Positions 8,041 to 16,926 of a stretch of 64,000 nt of DNA are shown here, in pieces. Where the stretch lies: the NCBI RefSeq assembly GCF_014280435.1, contig NZ_CP060388.1, positions 3,051,501 to 3,115,500 of the forward strand. Direction: 5' to 3'. Numbering within the stretch: the stretch's first letter is position 1; each line of letters begins with the position of its first letter. Below the pieces are notes generated by a model. It ran no database searches, was not told where the DNA came from, and saw only the letters and a list, made by a program, of their open reading frames with translations. The stretch is from Sphingobium sp. KCTC 72723 (GTDB lineage Bacteria > Pseudomonadota > Alphaproteobacteria > Sphingomonadales > Sphingomonadaceae). The translations under genes were made by a program, and so were the position numbers.

Positions 8041-8892
8041 TCAGGCCGCCTTGATCGGGTTGACCAGCAGGCCAATCTTCTCGATCTCCACTTCGCACAC
8101 ATCGCCATCCTTCATGAACAGCGGGGGCTTGCGCGCCAGGCCGATGCCCGACGGCGTCCCCATCACCAGCACGTCGCCTGCCTCCAGAGTGAAGCAGGTC
8201 GAAAGCAGGGCGACGGTATCCACCACGTCGAACACCATGTCGGACGTGTTGGCGCTCTGTACGGTCTGGCCATTCAGCCGCGTCTCGATCTTCAGGCCCG
8301 CGCCGCCCGCGGGCAGCTCGTCCGCCGTCACCAGCCATGGTCCGAACGCGCCGGTATCGTCGAAATTCTTGCCCACGGTCCATTGCGGGGTCTTGAGCTG
8401 ATAATCGCGGATCGACCCGTCGTTGAATACCGAATAGGCGACGATGTGCGACAGCGCGTCTTCCTTGGCGATGTCCTTGCCGCCCTTGCCGACGACTGCG
8501 ACCATTTCGGCTTCATAGTCGAGCTGGTCGGAACAGGGCGGCTTGATGATGGGCGCGCCATGGCCGATCAGGCTGCTATTGAAACGGCCGAATATGGTCG
8601 GGAAATCCGGCACCTGAAAGCCACCTTCGGCGGCATGGTCCTTATAGTTCAGGCCCAGACACAGGATCTTGGGTGCCTTGATCAGCGGCGGCAGGAAGGT
8701 CAGGTCGTCGATCGCGACATTTGCGCCACCGGACACGACCGCATCGCCCGCCTGCGTCAGCGCGTCACCGCCCTGCGCGATCAGCGCGTCGAGATCATAG
8801 AGCGCGGCGTCGCCGAACAGCGCCTTGACGCCCGCGCCGGTATCGACCGCCAAACCTGTCTGTCCATCTTTTACAACCTTAGCCAAACGCAT
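8041..8892 (-). CDS. FAH-family hydrolase/hydratase/isomerase
   Basis: A 283-residue fumarylacetoacetate-hydrolase-fold protein. The start at 8892 is set by AGGAGGACAGAATC. Metal ligands of the family are visible as D-Y-E-A-E-M (Glu-x-Glu) and the Asp of N-D-G-S-I-R-D-Y; L-G-L-N-Y-K-D-H-A-A-E is the family signature, and G-T-P-S-G-I-G the C-terminal one. Members hydrate or isomerise 2-hydroxydienoates or cleave acylpyruvates, and typically act downstream of extradiol dioxygenases, which matches the next gene. It is first in the leftward block, divergent from the GntR gene. Confidence 0.87.
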   Translation of the reverse strand: MRLAKVVKDGQTGLAVDTGAGVKALFGDAALYDLDALIAQGGDALTQAGDAVVSGGANVAIDDLTFLPPLIKAPKILCLGLNYKDHAAEGGFQVPDFPTIFGRFNSSLIGHGAPIIKPPCSDQLDYEAEMVAVVGKGGKDIAKEDALSHIVAYSVFNDGSIRDYQLKTPQWTVGKNFDDTGAFGPWLVTADELPAGGAGLKIETRLNGQTVQSANTSDMVFDVVDTVALLSTCFTLEAGDVLVMGTPSGIGLARKPPLFMKDGDVCEVEIEKIGLLVNPIKAA

Positions 8893-8945
8893 GATTCTGT
8901 CCTCCTGATACCCTGCCACCGTGGGGCGGCGCGTTGTCCGGGTCA

Positions 8946-8976
8946 ATATGAAATATATTCTAGGATATGAAATATA
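8946..8976. promoter_or_regulatory. A+T-rich direct repeat between FAH gene and GntR gene
   Basis: Two exact copies of ATATGAAATATA, at 8946-8957 and 8965-8976, are 19 bp apart centre to centre, in a strikingly A+T-rich patch of the 117-bp divergent gap. The position and helical spacing of nearly two turns suggest an operator for the GntR-type regulator transcribed to the right, controlling itself and the leftward ring-cleavage block. Confidence 0.55.
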
Positions 8977-9009
8977 CTATATGGATTTGCCTATGGTTTC
9001 AAAACTGCT

Positions 9010-9714
9010 ATGGCTTTTGCGATGATGAAGAAACTGAGCCTGACCGAGCGGGCCTATCGCCAGTTGCGGGACGATCTCCTGACGTGTCGGCTGGTGCCGG
9101 GCGACCGGATCAATATCAAAGACGTATCCGACAATCGCGGCTTCAGCCTGGGCGCGGTGCGGGAGGCTTTGTCCCGCCTGACGTCCGAAGGCTTCGTGAC
9201 GCAGGATGATGCGCGCGGTTTTCGCGCGACGCCGATTTCGATCGGCGACCTGATGGATCTGGTGACGGTGCGCAGCGATATTGAGGGGCAATGTTTGCGC
9301 CGCGCGATCGCGCGCGGTGGGCTGGATTGGGAGTCGGCGATCGTCAGCGCCGCCCATCGCCTGAGCAAGACGCCGACCCGCGATCCGGCCGATCCGGCCC
9401 GCCTGAACGAGGAGTATGCCGACGCCCATGGCGCGTTCCACCATGCGCTGGTGGCCGCCTGCGACAGCCCGTGGCTGCTGCGGATGCGCGACTGGCTCTA
9501 TGCCCAATCGGAACGCTATCGCTACCTGACCGTTCCGTTGGCGACTGGCGATCGCGATCTTGTCCACGAACATAGCGATATCGTCACCGCCACATTGGGC
9601 CGCGACGCCGATCGCGCGGTGGCGCTGTTGGGCGATCATCTGATGGCGACCGCGCGTCTGCTGGTCGATGCGCAGCACGGAGCGATGCGCCTGCCAGGCG
9701 AAAGAGCGGCCTGA
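9010..9714 (+). CDS. GntR-family regulator (FCD/FadR-like)
   Basis: A 234-residue regulator. Residues 8-75 form the winged helix-turn-helix (L-T-E-R-A-Y-R-Q-L-R-D-D-L, then S-L-G-A-V-R-E-A-L-S-R-L), and the rest is an all-helical FCD-type ligand domain with the D-L-M-D-L-V-T-V-R opening and conserved His residues (H-G-A-F-H-H-A-L, H-S-D-I-V, G-D-H-L) that usually bind a metal and carboxylate ligand. The start is the first of three in-frame ATGs (9010, 9022, 9025); no good ribosome binding site distinguishes them. Likely a repressor of the divergent ring-cleavage block, sensing an acidic intermediate. Confidence 0.88.
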   Translation: MAFAMMKKLSLTERAYRQLRDDLLTCRLVPGDRINIKDVSDNRGFSLGAVREALSRLTSEGFVTQDDARGFRATPISIGDLMDLVTVRSDIEGQCLRRAIARGGLDWESAIVSAAHRLSKTPTRDPADPARLNEEYADAHGAFHHALVAACDSPWLLRMRDWLYAQSERYRYLTVPLATGDRDLVHEHSDIVTATLGRDADRAVALLGDHLMATARLLVDAQHGAMRLPGERAA

Positions 9715-9721
9715 ACCCATA

Positions 9722-10504
9722 TCAATTCTGCCGCTTCTGCCCGGTGCCGCCGCCACTGGCGGGCATCAGCATATTGCTCATCCCGCCATCGACCAATATG
9801 TCGATGCCGCTGATATGCCCGGCATGGGGACCGATCAGGAACAGAATGGCATTGGCGACATCGTCTGCCATGCCCAGCTTGCGCAGCGGGATGGTCGCTT
9901 CGCGCTGATCGCGTCGCGCCTTGTCCTCATAGCCCGCCGCCGTCATCGGCGTATAGGTCGGGCCGGGGGACACGGTGTTGCACCGGATGCCGTCCGGTCC
10001 CCATTCGATGCTCAGTTGCCGGATCATCATCAGCAACGCCGCCTTGCTGCATGAATAGAAACCCAGCGCGGGCGTCGGCGCGGTGGCTGACATCGACGCG
10101 GTCGCGACGAACGCCCCCCCGCTGGCCTTCAGATGCGGATGCGCCGCTTTGCCCAGCAGCCAGGCGGACCTTGTGTTGATCGCGAATATGCGGTCGAAAT
10201 CGCCTGCGGGCAGATCGACCAGCGCGCCGCCCATGATGATCCCGGCGTTACTGATGACCGCGTCGATCCCGCCCATATGCGCCATCGCCGCTGCCACGAT
10301 CCGATCGCCGCAATCCAGCTCCGCCAGGTCGACCACGCAGGTCGCCGCCGCCGGGCCGATCGCATCGGCCACGCTTTGAAGATTGGCGGCATCCCGATCG
10401 GCCAGCAGCAGTTGATGCTCGCCCGCGATCACGCTGCCAGCCGCCAGCAATTGCGCGCAGGCGCGACCGATGCCGCTCGCCGCGCCTGTGATGATGACCC
10501 GCAT
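9722..10504 (-). CDS. SDR oxidoreductase
   Basis: A 260-residue classical SDR: T-G-A-A-S-G-I-G cofactor loop at residues 6-13, S-N-A-G, S-M-S and Y-S-C-S-K active site, and a G-I-D-I-L-V-D-G-G end followed by a Gly/Ser-rich tail. It lies 18 bp downstream of the acyl-CoA synthetase gene and is convergent with the GntR gene, only 7 bp away. Probably acts on a hydroxyl or keto group of the free acid or CoA ester handled by the synthetase. Confidence 0.86.
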   Translation of the reverse strand: MRVIITGAASGIGRACAQLLAAGSVIAGEHQLLLADRDAANLQSVADAIGPAAATCVVDLAELDCGDRIVAAAMAHMGGIDAVISNAGIIMGGALVDLPAGDFDRIFAINTRSAWLLGKAAHPHLKASGGAFVATASMSATAPTPALGFYSCSKAALLMMIRQLSIEWGPDGIRCNTVSPGPTYTPMTAAGYEDKARRDQREATIPLRKLGMADDVANAILFLIGPHAGHISGIDILVDGGMSNMLMPASGGGTGQKRQN

Positions 10505-10522
10505 TCAACCTCTCCTGTTTTT

Positions 10523-12193
10523 TCAGTCTTTCAGGCCCAGTTCGTCCATCAGCGCCGCGCGCAGCTTGAACTTCTGGATCTTCGATGCCGACATCGGCCA
10601 TTCGTCGATAAATCTTATGTGGCGCGGCACCTTGAACGACGCCAGGCGCGCCTTGGTGTAGGCGATCAGTTCGTCCGGCTCCACCGCAACGTCGCCATCG
10701 CGTTCGATATAGGCCGCCGGAATTTCCGCCAGCCGATCGTCGGGCAGGCCGACGACCTGCGCCAGCCGCACGGCGGGGTGGCTGGCCAGCACCGCCTCGA
10801 CTTCGGCCGCCGCGACATTTTCGCCGCCGACTTTCAGCATATCCTTGAACCGGCCATGGAACATCATGTGGCCCTGCGCATCGACCGATCCGATGTCGGC
10901 GCTGTGATACCATCCGTCAGCGTCGATCGCTTCGGCGGTCTTTTCCGGGTCGCGATAATAGCCGTCGAACAGATTATAGCCCCGGATCAAAATCTCGCCA
11001 CGCTCGTCCACGCCACGTTCCACGCCGGTATCGGGATCGACGATCTTCATTTCGATCCCGGCCAGCGGATAGCCCAATTTCCTGAACCCCATTTCCGGGT
11101 CCATCGCCGGGCCGCCGGTGGTGACGATGCCGGTCGCTTCGGTCATGCCCATCGTGCCGACTTGCAGCATATCGGGTGCCTTGTCGCGATACGCCTGCCC
11201 GACCCGGTCCGGCATGAAGGCAAAGCAGCTATTTTGCAGGCGGACGGACGACATATCCGTCTTGTCCCATTCGGGATGGGCGATCATCGCCTGATGGAAA
11301 GTGACGAAGGGCAGGAACATCATCGTGACCTGCTCCGCCTCGATCTGGCGCAGGCTTTCCCCGGCGTCGAAATGCGGCTGGCCAATGAAGGTGCCGCCGA
11401 CATCCATCGCCCCCAACATGCACAGCATCGCCGCGATATGGAATAGCGGCAGCGGCGACCATGCGCGCTCGTCAGGCTGGAAGCCCCAGCGATAGCGCGC
11501 CAGGTTGTTCGCCTCGCGCGTCACAGCCTCATGACTGAGCAGGCAGCCCTTGGGATTGGCGGAAGTGCCGGAGGTGTAGAGGATCATCGCCGTGTCGCGC
11601 ACGCGCACGGTCAGACGGGCGTCATGTATGTCTCTCTCGCTGACGCTATCGGCAGCGGCATCGAACCGGGCCTGATCGACAAAGCCGGGGGCAGAACGCC
11701 CGCCCAGCATGATGATCTGCGTCAGCAGCGGCGTGCCGGACAGCGTCAGGGCGGCAGGATCGACCGCTGTCGGCAGATCGGGAAAGGCCTTAACCAGTTG
11801 CGCGCCGAAATCGACATGTTCGGTCACCAGATCATTGGTCACGATCGCGCGCAAATCGGCATTTTGCGCGACATAGGCCATTTCGGGTGCCTTGTAGCGG
11901 GCATTCATCAGCACCGACACCGCGCCGCACATGGCATTGGCGAACAGCGTTTCGACAAATTCGATGCTGGACGGCAGCAATATGCCGACATGATCGCCAC
12001 GCCCGATGCCCAGCGCTTTCAGCCCGCGCGCGCGGCGCAGCACGCCTGCGACCAGATCGTCATAGTTCTTGCGCTCGCCGGGGAAGATCAGTGCGTCCTT
12101 GTCGCGCCCCTTGTCCCACCCTTTCAGCAGAAGATCGCCCAGTGTCGTCGCCGTTATGCGAATTGCGGCGCTGTCTTCGCCCTTGATGCCCAC
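10523..12193 (-). CDS. AMP-forming acyl-CoA synthetase
   Basis: A 556-residue ANL-superfamily ligase. The ATP-binding loop reads Y-T-S-G-T-S-A-N-P-K-G, the later motif D-G-W-Y-H-S-A-D-I-G and G-R-F-K-D-M-L-K-V-G-G-E-N are present, and the C-terminal catalytic Lys is in S-K-I-Q-K-F-K. It would activate a carboxylic acid to its CoA ester, the entry step for the beta-oxidation enzymes encoded divergently. GTG is the start, preceded by TAGGAGCGGGCTTTC. The shared palindrome at 12263-12278 is exactly midway between this start and the thiolase start. Confidence 0.93.
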   Translation of the reverse strand: MGIKGEDSAAIRITATTLGDLLLKGWDKGRDKDALIFPGERKNYDDLVAGVLRRARGLKALGIGRGDHVGILLPSSIEFVETLFANAMCGAVSVLMNARYKAPEMAYVAQNADLRAIVTNDLVTEHVDFGAQLVKAFPDLPTAVDPAALTLSGTPLLTQIIMLGGRSAPGFVDQARFDAAADSVSERDIHDARLTVRVRDTAMILYTSGTSANPKGCLLSHEAVTREANNLARYRWGFQPDERAWSPLPLFHIAAMLCMLGAMDVGGTFIGQPHFDAGESLRQIEAEQVTMMFLPFVTFHQAMIAHPEWDKTDMSSVRLQNSCFAFMPDRVGQAYRDKAPDMLQVGTMGMTEATGIVTTGGPAMDPEMGFRKLGYPLAGIEMKIVDPDTGVERGVDERGEILIRGYNLFDGYYRDPEKTAEAIDADGWYHSADIGSVDAQGHMMFHGRFKDMLKVGGENVAAAEVEAVLASHPAVRLAQVVGLPDDRLAEIPAAYIERDGDVAVEPDELIAYTKARLASFKVPRHIRFIDEWPMSASKIQKFKLRAALMDELGLKD

Positions 12194-12262
12194 GAAAGCC
12201 CGCTCCTAAATATCCGCCGATCCTTGATTGTCGTCAGATTGCAGCGTGCGTCTCATCATGCG

Positions 12263-12278
12263 CCTTTCGTTGGATAGG
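12263..12278. promoter_or_regulatory. Shared 16-bp palindrome, copy 2
   Basis: CCTTTC-GTTG-GATAGG lies in the divergent gap between the acyl-CoA synthetase (GTG at 12193) and thiolase (ATG at 12348), 69 bp from each start. One central position deviates from CCTRTC-N4-GAYAGG. The symmetric position suggests joint control of both operons. Confidence 0.65.
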
Positions 12279-12347
12279 TGCAGACCTGCCCTGCCGCATC
12301 AAGAGCAGAGACAGCAAAGTATCGGATCACGGGTCGGGAATTTTACG

Positions 12348-13550
12348 ATGGAAGCCTATATCTACGATCATGTTCGCACACCGCGCGGCAAGGGCCGCCC
12401 GGACGGCGCGCTGCACGAGATAACGTCGGTCGAAATGGCGACGCAATTGCTCAAGGCGCTTCAGGCGCGCAACAATCTCGACACGGCGCTGCTGGACGAC
12501 GTAATCATCGGCATGGCCCAGCCGGTCGGCGAACAGGGCGGCGTTCTTGCCCGCGCGGCGGTGTTGCAGGCAGGCTATGCGCAGACCGTTGCGGGCCAGC
12601 AGATCCATCGTTTCTGCGCGACCGGGCTTGATGCCGTCAGCCTGATCGCGGCGCAGGTCCATGCCGGGATGATAGACGCGGGCATCGGTGGCGGCGTTGA
12701 ATCGATGAGCCGCACGGTGATGGGTTACGACTCCGGGGCATGGACGTCAGACCCGGCGGTTGCATTCGGCAATTATTACGCGCCGCAAGGGATTGGCGCG
12801 GACATCATCGCCACGCTCGACGGCTATACCCGCGAGGATGTCGATCGCTTTGCCGTTGAGAGCCAGCGCAAGGCCGCCCATGCGTGGGAACAGGGTTATT
12901 TCAAGCATTCGATCGTGCCGGTGACCGACGTGCTGGGCGACGTCATTCTGGACCGTGACGAACATATGCGTCCCGGCACCACGGTCGAAAGTCTCGCCAA
13001 GCTCAAGCCCGCCTTCGAAGGCTATGGCAAGGCCGGGTTCGAGGCTGTGGGCAAGGCGAAATATCCTGAACTGGAAGAGATCAACTATGTCCATCACGGC
13101 GGCAACAGCTCCGGCATTGTCGACGGTTCGGGACTGGTGCTGGTCGGGTCTAAGGCATTCGGCGAGAAGGCTGGATTGAAGCCGCGCGGCCGCATCCGTT
13201 CCTATGCCAATATCGGGTCGGAACCCACGATCATGTTGACTGCGCCGACCGCCGTGTCGCGCAAGGCGTTGAAGGCAGGCGGCATGACCGAAAAGGACAT
13301 CGACCTGTGGGAATTGAACGAAGCCTTCGCCAGCGTCGTGATGCGCTTCCAGCGCGACCTCGACATCCCCGATGATCGGATCAACGTGAATGGCGGCGCG
13401 ATCGCCATGGGTCATCCTTTGGGCGCGACGGGGGCGATGATCCTGGGCACCGTGCTGGACGAACTGGAGCGCCGCGACGCCGCAACTGGCCTCATCACGC
13501 TGTGCGCCGCCAATGGCCTGGGCACGGCCGCCATCATCGAGCGCGTCTGA
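12348..13550 (+). CDS. Thiolase (acetyl-CoA C-acyltransferase)
   Basis: A 400-residue thiolase. The acylated Cys is in H-R-F-C-A-T-G-L, the W-E-L-N-E-A-F-A motif and the His in A-M-G-H-P-L-G-A-T-G are intact, and the C-terminal catalytic Cys is in L-C-A-A-N-G-L-G-T-A, a variant of the usual C-x-G-G-G. The frame is open upstream, but the ATG at 12348 gives the normal thiolase N-terminus. It would cleave a 3-ketoacyl-CoA with CoA. First gene of a five-gene rightward operon; resembles FadA/FadA5-type enzymes. The atypical third motif might mean an unusual substrate. Confidence 0.92.
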   Translation: MEAYIYDHVRTPRGKGRPDGALHEITSVEMATQLLKALQARNNLDTALLDDVIIGMAQPVGEQGGVLARAAVLQAGYAQTVAGQQIHRFCATGLDAVSLIAAQVHAGMIDAGIGGGVESMSRTVMGYDSGAWTSDPAVAFGNYYAPQGIGADIIATLDGYTREDVDRFAVESQRKAAHAWEQGYFKHSIVPVTDVLGDVILDRDEHMRPGTTVESLAKLKPAFEGYGKAGFEAVGKAKYPELEEINYVHHGGNSSGIVDGSGLVLVGSKAFGEKAGLKPRGRIRSYANIGSEPTIMLTAPTAVSRKALKAGGMTEKDIDLWELNEAFASVVMRFQRDLDIPDDRINVNGGAIAMGHPLGATGAMILGTVLDELERRDAATGLITLCAANGLGTAAIIERV

Positions 13551-13583
13551 ACGCGCCCACCCAACCATAGAGCGGGACATTCC

Positions 13584-15752
13584 ATGAAGACCATGCAACT
13601 GCAAAAGGCCGATGACGGCTTTGCGATCCTGACCCTCAATGCCGAAGGGTCGATGAACGTCGTCAATGATGCTTTCATCGCCGACATGGAAGCGGCGACG
13701 AAGCAGATCGCGGAAGATGACGGCATCAAGGGCGTCATTCTGACATCGGCCAAGGCCAGCTTCATGGCGGGCGCGGACCTCAAGCAACTGGTCAACGGCT
13801 TCGGCACGCTGACTGCAGGCCAAGCCTACGCCTTTTCCAAGCGCGCGACTGACATGCACCGGGCGATCGAACAGTCGGGCAAGCCATGGGTCGCGGCGAT
13901 CAACGGGCTGGCGCTGGGCGGCGGGTTCGAACTCGCGCTCGCCTGCCATCGACGGATATTGGTGGACGATGCAAAGGTGCAGGTCGGCCTGCCCGAAGTC
14001 AATGTGGGCCTGCTCCCCGGATCGGGCGGCACGGTGCGTCTGGGCCTGATCGCGGGCATGAAGACCGCGCTCGACCTGCTGCTGTCGGGTCGTTCGGTCG
14101 GCCCGGCTGAAGCGCTGAAGCTGAGAATCGTGGACGAAGTCGCGCCCGCCGATGCGCTGATCGGTGCGGCCAAAGCCTGGCTTGCGACCGCGCCCGATCC
14201 GGTCAAGCCATGGGACGTCAAGGGCTGGACCCCGCCGCAGAAAAAGGGGCTGACCGTCCCTGAAGACTCGACCGCTTACATGATGGCGGCAGGGGGCATC
14301 GCCAAGGTCGGCTATAATCAACCCGCCCCGCTGGCGATCCTCAACTGCGTGTTTCAGGGGCTGCAATTGCCGTTCGACAAGGCACTGACCGTCGAGGGCA
14401 AATATTTCGCCAAGCTGCTGACTGATCCGGTCGCGCGCAACATCATCCGCACCACTTTCATCTCGAAACTGGCCGCCGAAAAGGGTGCGCGCCGTCCCGA
14501 AGGCTTCCCCAAATTCGCGGCGAAGAAGGTCGGCGTGCTGGGCGCAGGCATGATGGGCGCTGGCATCGCCTATGTCTCCGCCAATGCAGGGATAGAGGTC
14601 ATCCTGATCGACCGCGACACCGCGACCGCGCAAAAGGGCAAGGATTATGCGGCCAAAGTGTTGGGCAAGCTGATCGAAAAGGGCAAGACGACGCAGGACA
14701 AGGCCGACGCCATCCTGGCCCGCATCACCCCGACCGACGATTTCGCACTGCTCAATGGCTGCGACCTGGTGGTAGAGGCCGTGTTCGAGGATACCGGGAT
14801 CAAGGCCGAAACGACACGCAAGGCCGAAGCGGTCCTGCCCGACCATGCCGTGTTTGCCTCCAACACGTCGACCCTGCCGATTTCGCAACTGGCGCAGGCA
14901 TCGCAGCACCCCGACCAGTTTATCGGTCTGCACTTCTTCTCGCCGGTCGAACGCATGGGGCTGGTCGAAGTCATCATGGGCAAGCAGACGAGCAAGGCAA
15001 CGCTGGCCAAGGGGCTGGATTATATCGCCCAGTTGCGCAAGACACCGATCGTCGTCAACGACAGCCGGGGCTTCTACACCAGCCGCGTGTTCCAGATGCT
15101 GATCCACGAAGGCGCGGCGATGCTGGCCGAAGGGGTGCCGCCTGCGGTGATCGAGAACGCTGCCAAGGCGGTGGGGATGCCCGTCGGCCCACTGGCGCTT
15201 CTGGACGAACTGACGCTCGACCTGCCGCTCAAGATTGTGGATCAGGCTATTGCCGAGGAAGGCGACGCCTATACGCCGCCTGCTGGCGTTGCCGTCATGC
15301 GCCGGATGAAGGACGAGATTGGCCGCTCCAGCCGCAAAGCAGGCGGGGCGTTTTACGACTATCCTGAAGGCGGCAAGAAGCATCTGTGGAAGGGGCTGGC
15401 CGATCATTTTCCCACCAAAGCTGGCTGGGATATCGAGGAAATCAAGCAACGATATCTCTATGCGCAGGCGATGGAAACCGCCCGCTGCCTGGAAGAAAAT
15501 GTGCTGGAAACGCCGCAGGATGCCGACCTTGGCGCCATTTACGGCTGGGGCTTCCCGGCGTGGACCGGCGGCACAATCAGCTATATCGACACCATCGGTA
15601 TCGAAACATTCGTGCAGGAATCTGATCGTCTGGCGCAGCTTTACGGCCCGCGCTTCCTGCCGTCCGCCTGGCTGCGTGACAAGGCGGCGCGGGGCGAAGA
15701 TTTCTACACCCCCGCCAGCGAAACCACGGTCAAGGAGCCGGTCCCGGCATGA
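13584..15752 (+). CDS. Bifunctional enoyl-CoA hydratase/3-hydroxyacyl-CoA dehydrogenase (FadJ-like)
   Basis: A 722-residue fusion. Residues about 1-200 form the crotonase domain (A-G-A-D-L-K-Q-L, N-G-L-A-L-G-G-G-F-E-L-A and L-P-E-V-N-V-G-L-L-P-G, with both acidic catalytic positions). Residues about 310-500 form the NAD-binding domain (G-V-L-G-A-G-M-M-G-A-G) and S-N-T-S-T-L-P with H-F-F-S-P-V-E-R-M, followed by the C-terminal helical dimerisation domains. It hydrates 2-enoyl-CoA and oxidises the 3-hydroxy product. Length is as for FadJ/FadB. It follows the thiolase by 33 bp and overlaps the next gene by 4 bp. Confidence 0.93.
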   Translation: MKTMQLQKADDGFAILTLNAEGSMNVVNDAFIADMEAATKQIAEDDGIKGVILTSAKASFMAGADLKQLVNGFGTLTAGQAYAFSKRATDMHRAIEQSGKPWVAAINGLALGGGFELALACHRRILVDDAKVQVGLPEVNVGLLPGSGGTVRLGLIAGMKTALDLLLSGRSVGPAEALKLRIVDEVAPADALIGAAKAWLATAPDPVKPWDVKGWTPPQKKGLTVPEDSTAYMMAAGGIAKVGYNQPAPLAILNCVFQGLQLPFDKALTVEGKYFAKLLTDPVARNIIRTTFISKLAAEKGARRPEGFPKFAAKKVGVLGAGMMGAGIAYVSANAGIEVILIDRDTATAQKGKDYAAKVLGKLIEKGKTTQDKADAILARITPTDDFALLNGCDLVVEAVFEDTGIKAETTRKAEAVLPDHAVFASNTSTLPISQLAQASQHPDQFIGLHFFSPVERMGLVEVIMGKQTSKATLAKGLDYIAQLRKTPIVVNDSRGFYTSRVFQMLIHEGAAMLAEGVPPAVIENAAKAVGMPVGPLALLDELTLDLPLKIVDQAIAEEGDAYTPPAGVAVMRRMKDEIGRSSRKAGGAFYDYPEGGKKHLWKGLADHFPTKAGWDIEEIKQRYLYAQAMETARCLEENVLETPQDADLGAIYGWGFPAWTGGTISYIDTIGIETFVQESDRLAQLYGPRFLPSAWLRDKAARGEDFYTPASETTVKEPVPA

Positions 15753-16906
15753 AACGCCTGATCTTCGAAGCGGAGCATGAACAGTTTCGCGACAGCGTCG
15801 TCAAATTCATGAGCGCCGAAGTCGGCGCCCATGCCGAGCGGTTCCGTGAACAGGGCATCGTTGATCGCGAACTCTATCTCAAGGCCGGGGCGCAGGGTTT
15901 GCTCTGCACCTGGGCAGACGAGAAATATGGCGGCGCGGGGATCGACGATTTCCGCTTCGAACAGATCATCATCGAAGAAAATATGCGCCATGGCGATGTG
16001 GGTTTCTACATCAACCTGCATAATGATCTCGTCGCGCCCTATATCGCCAAGCTGGGCAATGATGAACAGAAGGACCGCTGGATGCCCGGCATCGTCAGCG
16101 GGGAAAAGATCCTTGCCGTCGCGATGACCGAGCCTTCGACCGGCAGCGACCTGGCCGGGATGCGCACCAGCGCCACCGATCAGGGCGACCATTGGCTGCT
16201 CAATGGCGCGAAAACCTATATTTCCAACGGCATATTGGGCGACCTGATCGTCGTCGCCGCGCGCACCGATCCCAACAGCCGCCACGGCCTGGGCCTGTTC
16301 GTGGTCGAACGCGGCATGGACGGGTTCGAACGCGGGCGCAAACTCGCCAAGATGGGCCTGAAGGCGCAGGATACCGCCGAACTCTTCTTCAACGATGTGA
16401 AGGTGCCAAAGGCCAATGTGCTGGGTGATCCGACCCAGGGCTTCAAATATCTCGCCCGCTTCCTGGCGCAGGAGCGGCTGGTGGCCGCAATCGGCTTCAT
16501 GGCGACGGCGCAGACCGCCTTCGACATCACGCTGGATTATGTGAAGGAGCGTAAGGCGTTCGGCAAACCGATCGGCGCGTTCCAGAATACCCGGTTCAAG
16601 ATGGCGTCGATGCGCGCCGAACTGGATGCACTCCAGACCTATGTCGACCAGTGTGTCCTGCTGCTCAACGCGGGCGAATTGACGGCGGAAGATGCGTCGG
16701 CAGCCAAGTTGTTGAGCAGCGAACTGGAGGGTCGGGTGATGGACGAATGCGTCCAGTTGCACGGCGGCGCGGGCTATATGGAAGAATATCGCATCAGCCG
16801 GATGTATACCGACGCGCGGATCAGTCGTATCTTTGCTGGCACCAGCGAAATCATGCGCGAAATTATCGGGCGCGGGCTGGGGCTGGACGAGCGCAAGCTG
16901 TCCTGA
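15749..16906 (+). CDS. Acyl-CoA dehydrogenase
   Basis: A 385-residue acyl-CoA dehydrogenase with the A-M-T-E-P-S-T-G-S-D-L flavin/substrate loop, R-K-A-F-G-K-P-I, and the C-terminal H-G-G-A-G-Y-M-E-E-Y holding the likely catalytic Glu, then R-I-F-A-G-T-S-E-I-M. Its start overlaps the FadJ-like stop (ATGA). It is distinct from the enzyme at 4265-5428, so the island has two dehydrogenases, presumably for different acyl-CoA intermediates. Confidence 0.92.
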   Translation: MKRLIFEAEHEQFRDSVVKFMSAEVGAHAERFREQGIVDRELYLKAGAQGLLCTWADEKYGGAGIDDFRFEQIIIEENMRHGDVGFYINLHNDLVAPYIAKLGNDEQKDRWMPGIVSGEKILAVAMTEPSTGSDLAGMRTSATDQGDHWLLNGAKTYISNGILGDLIVVAARTDPNSRHGLGLFVVERGMDGFERGRKLAKMGLKAQDTAELFFNDVKVPKANVLGDPTQGFKYLARFLAQERLVAAIGFMATAQTAFDITLDYVKERKAFGKPIGAFQNTRFKMASMRAELDALQTYVDQCVLLLNAGELTAEDASAAKLLSSELEGRVMDECVQLHGGAGYMEEYRISRMYTDARISRIFAGTSEIMREIIGRGLGLDERKLS

Positions 16907-16926
16907 ATCGCTGCCGGAGAATGTAG

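Noticed and set aside
12747-15449. A 900-codon open frame on the minus strand
   Set aside because: It is antisense to the thiolase and FadJ-like genes, has no recognisable domain, and is the usual shadow of GC-rich codon use.
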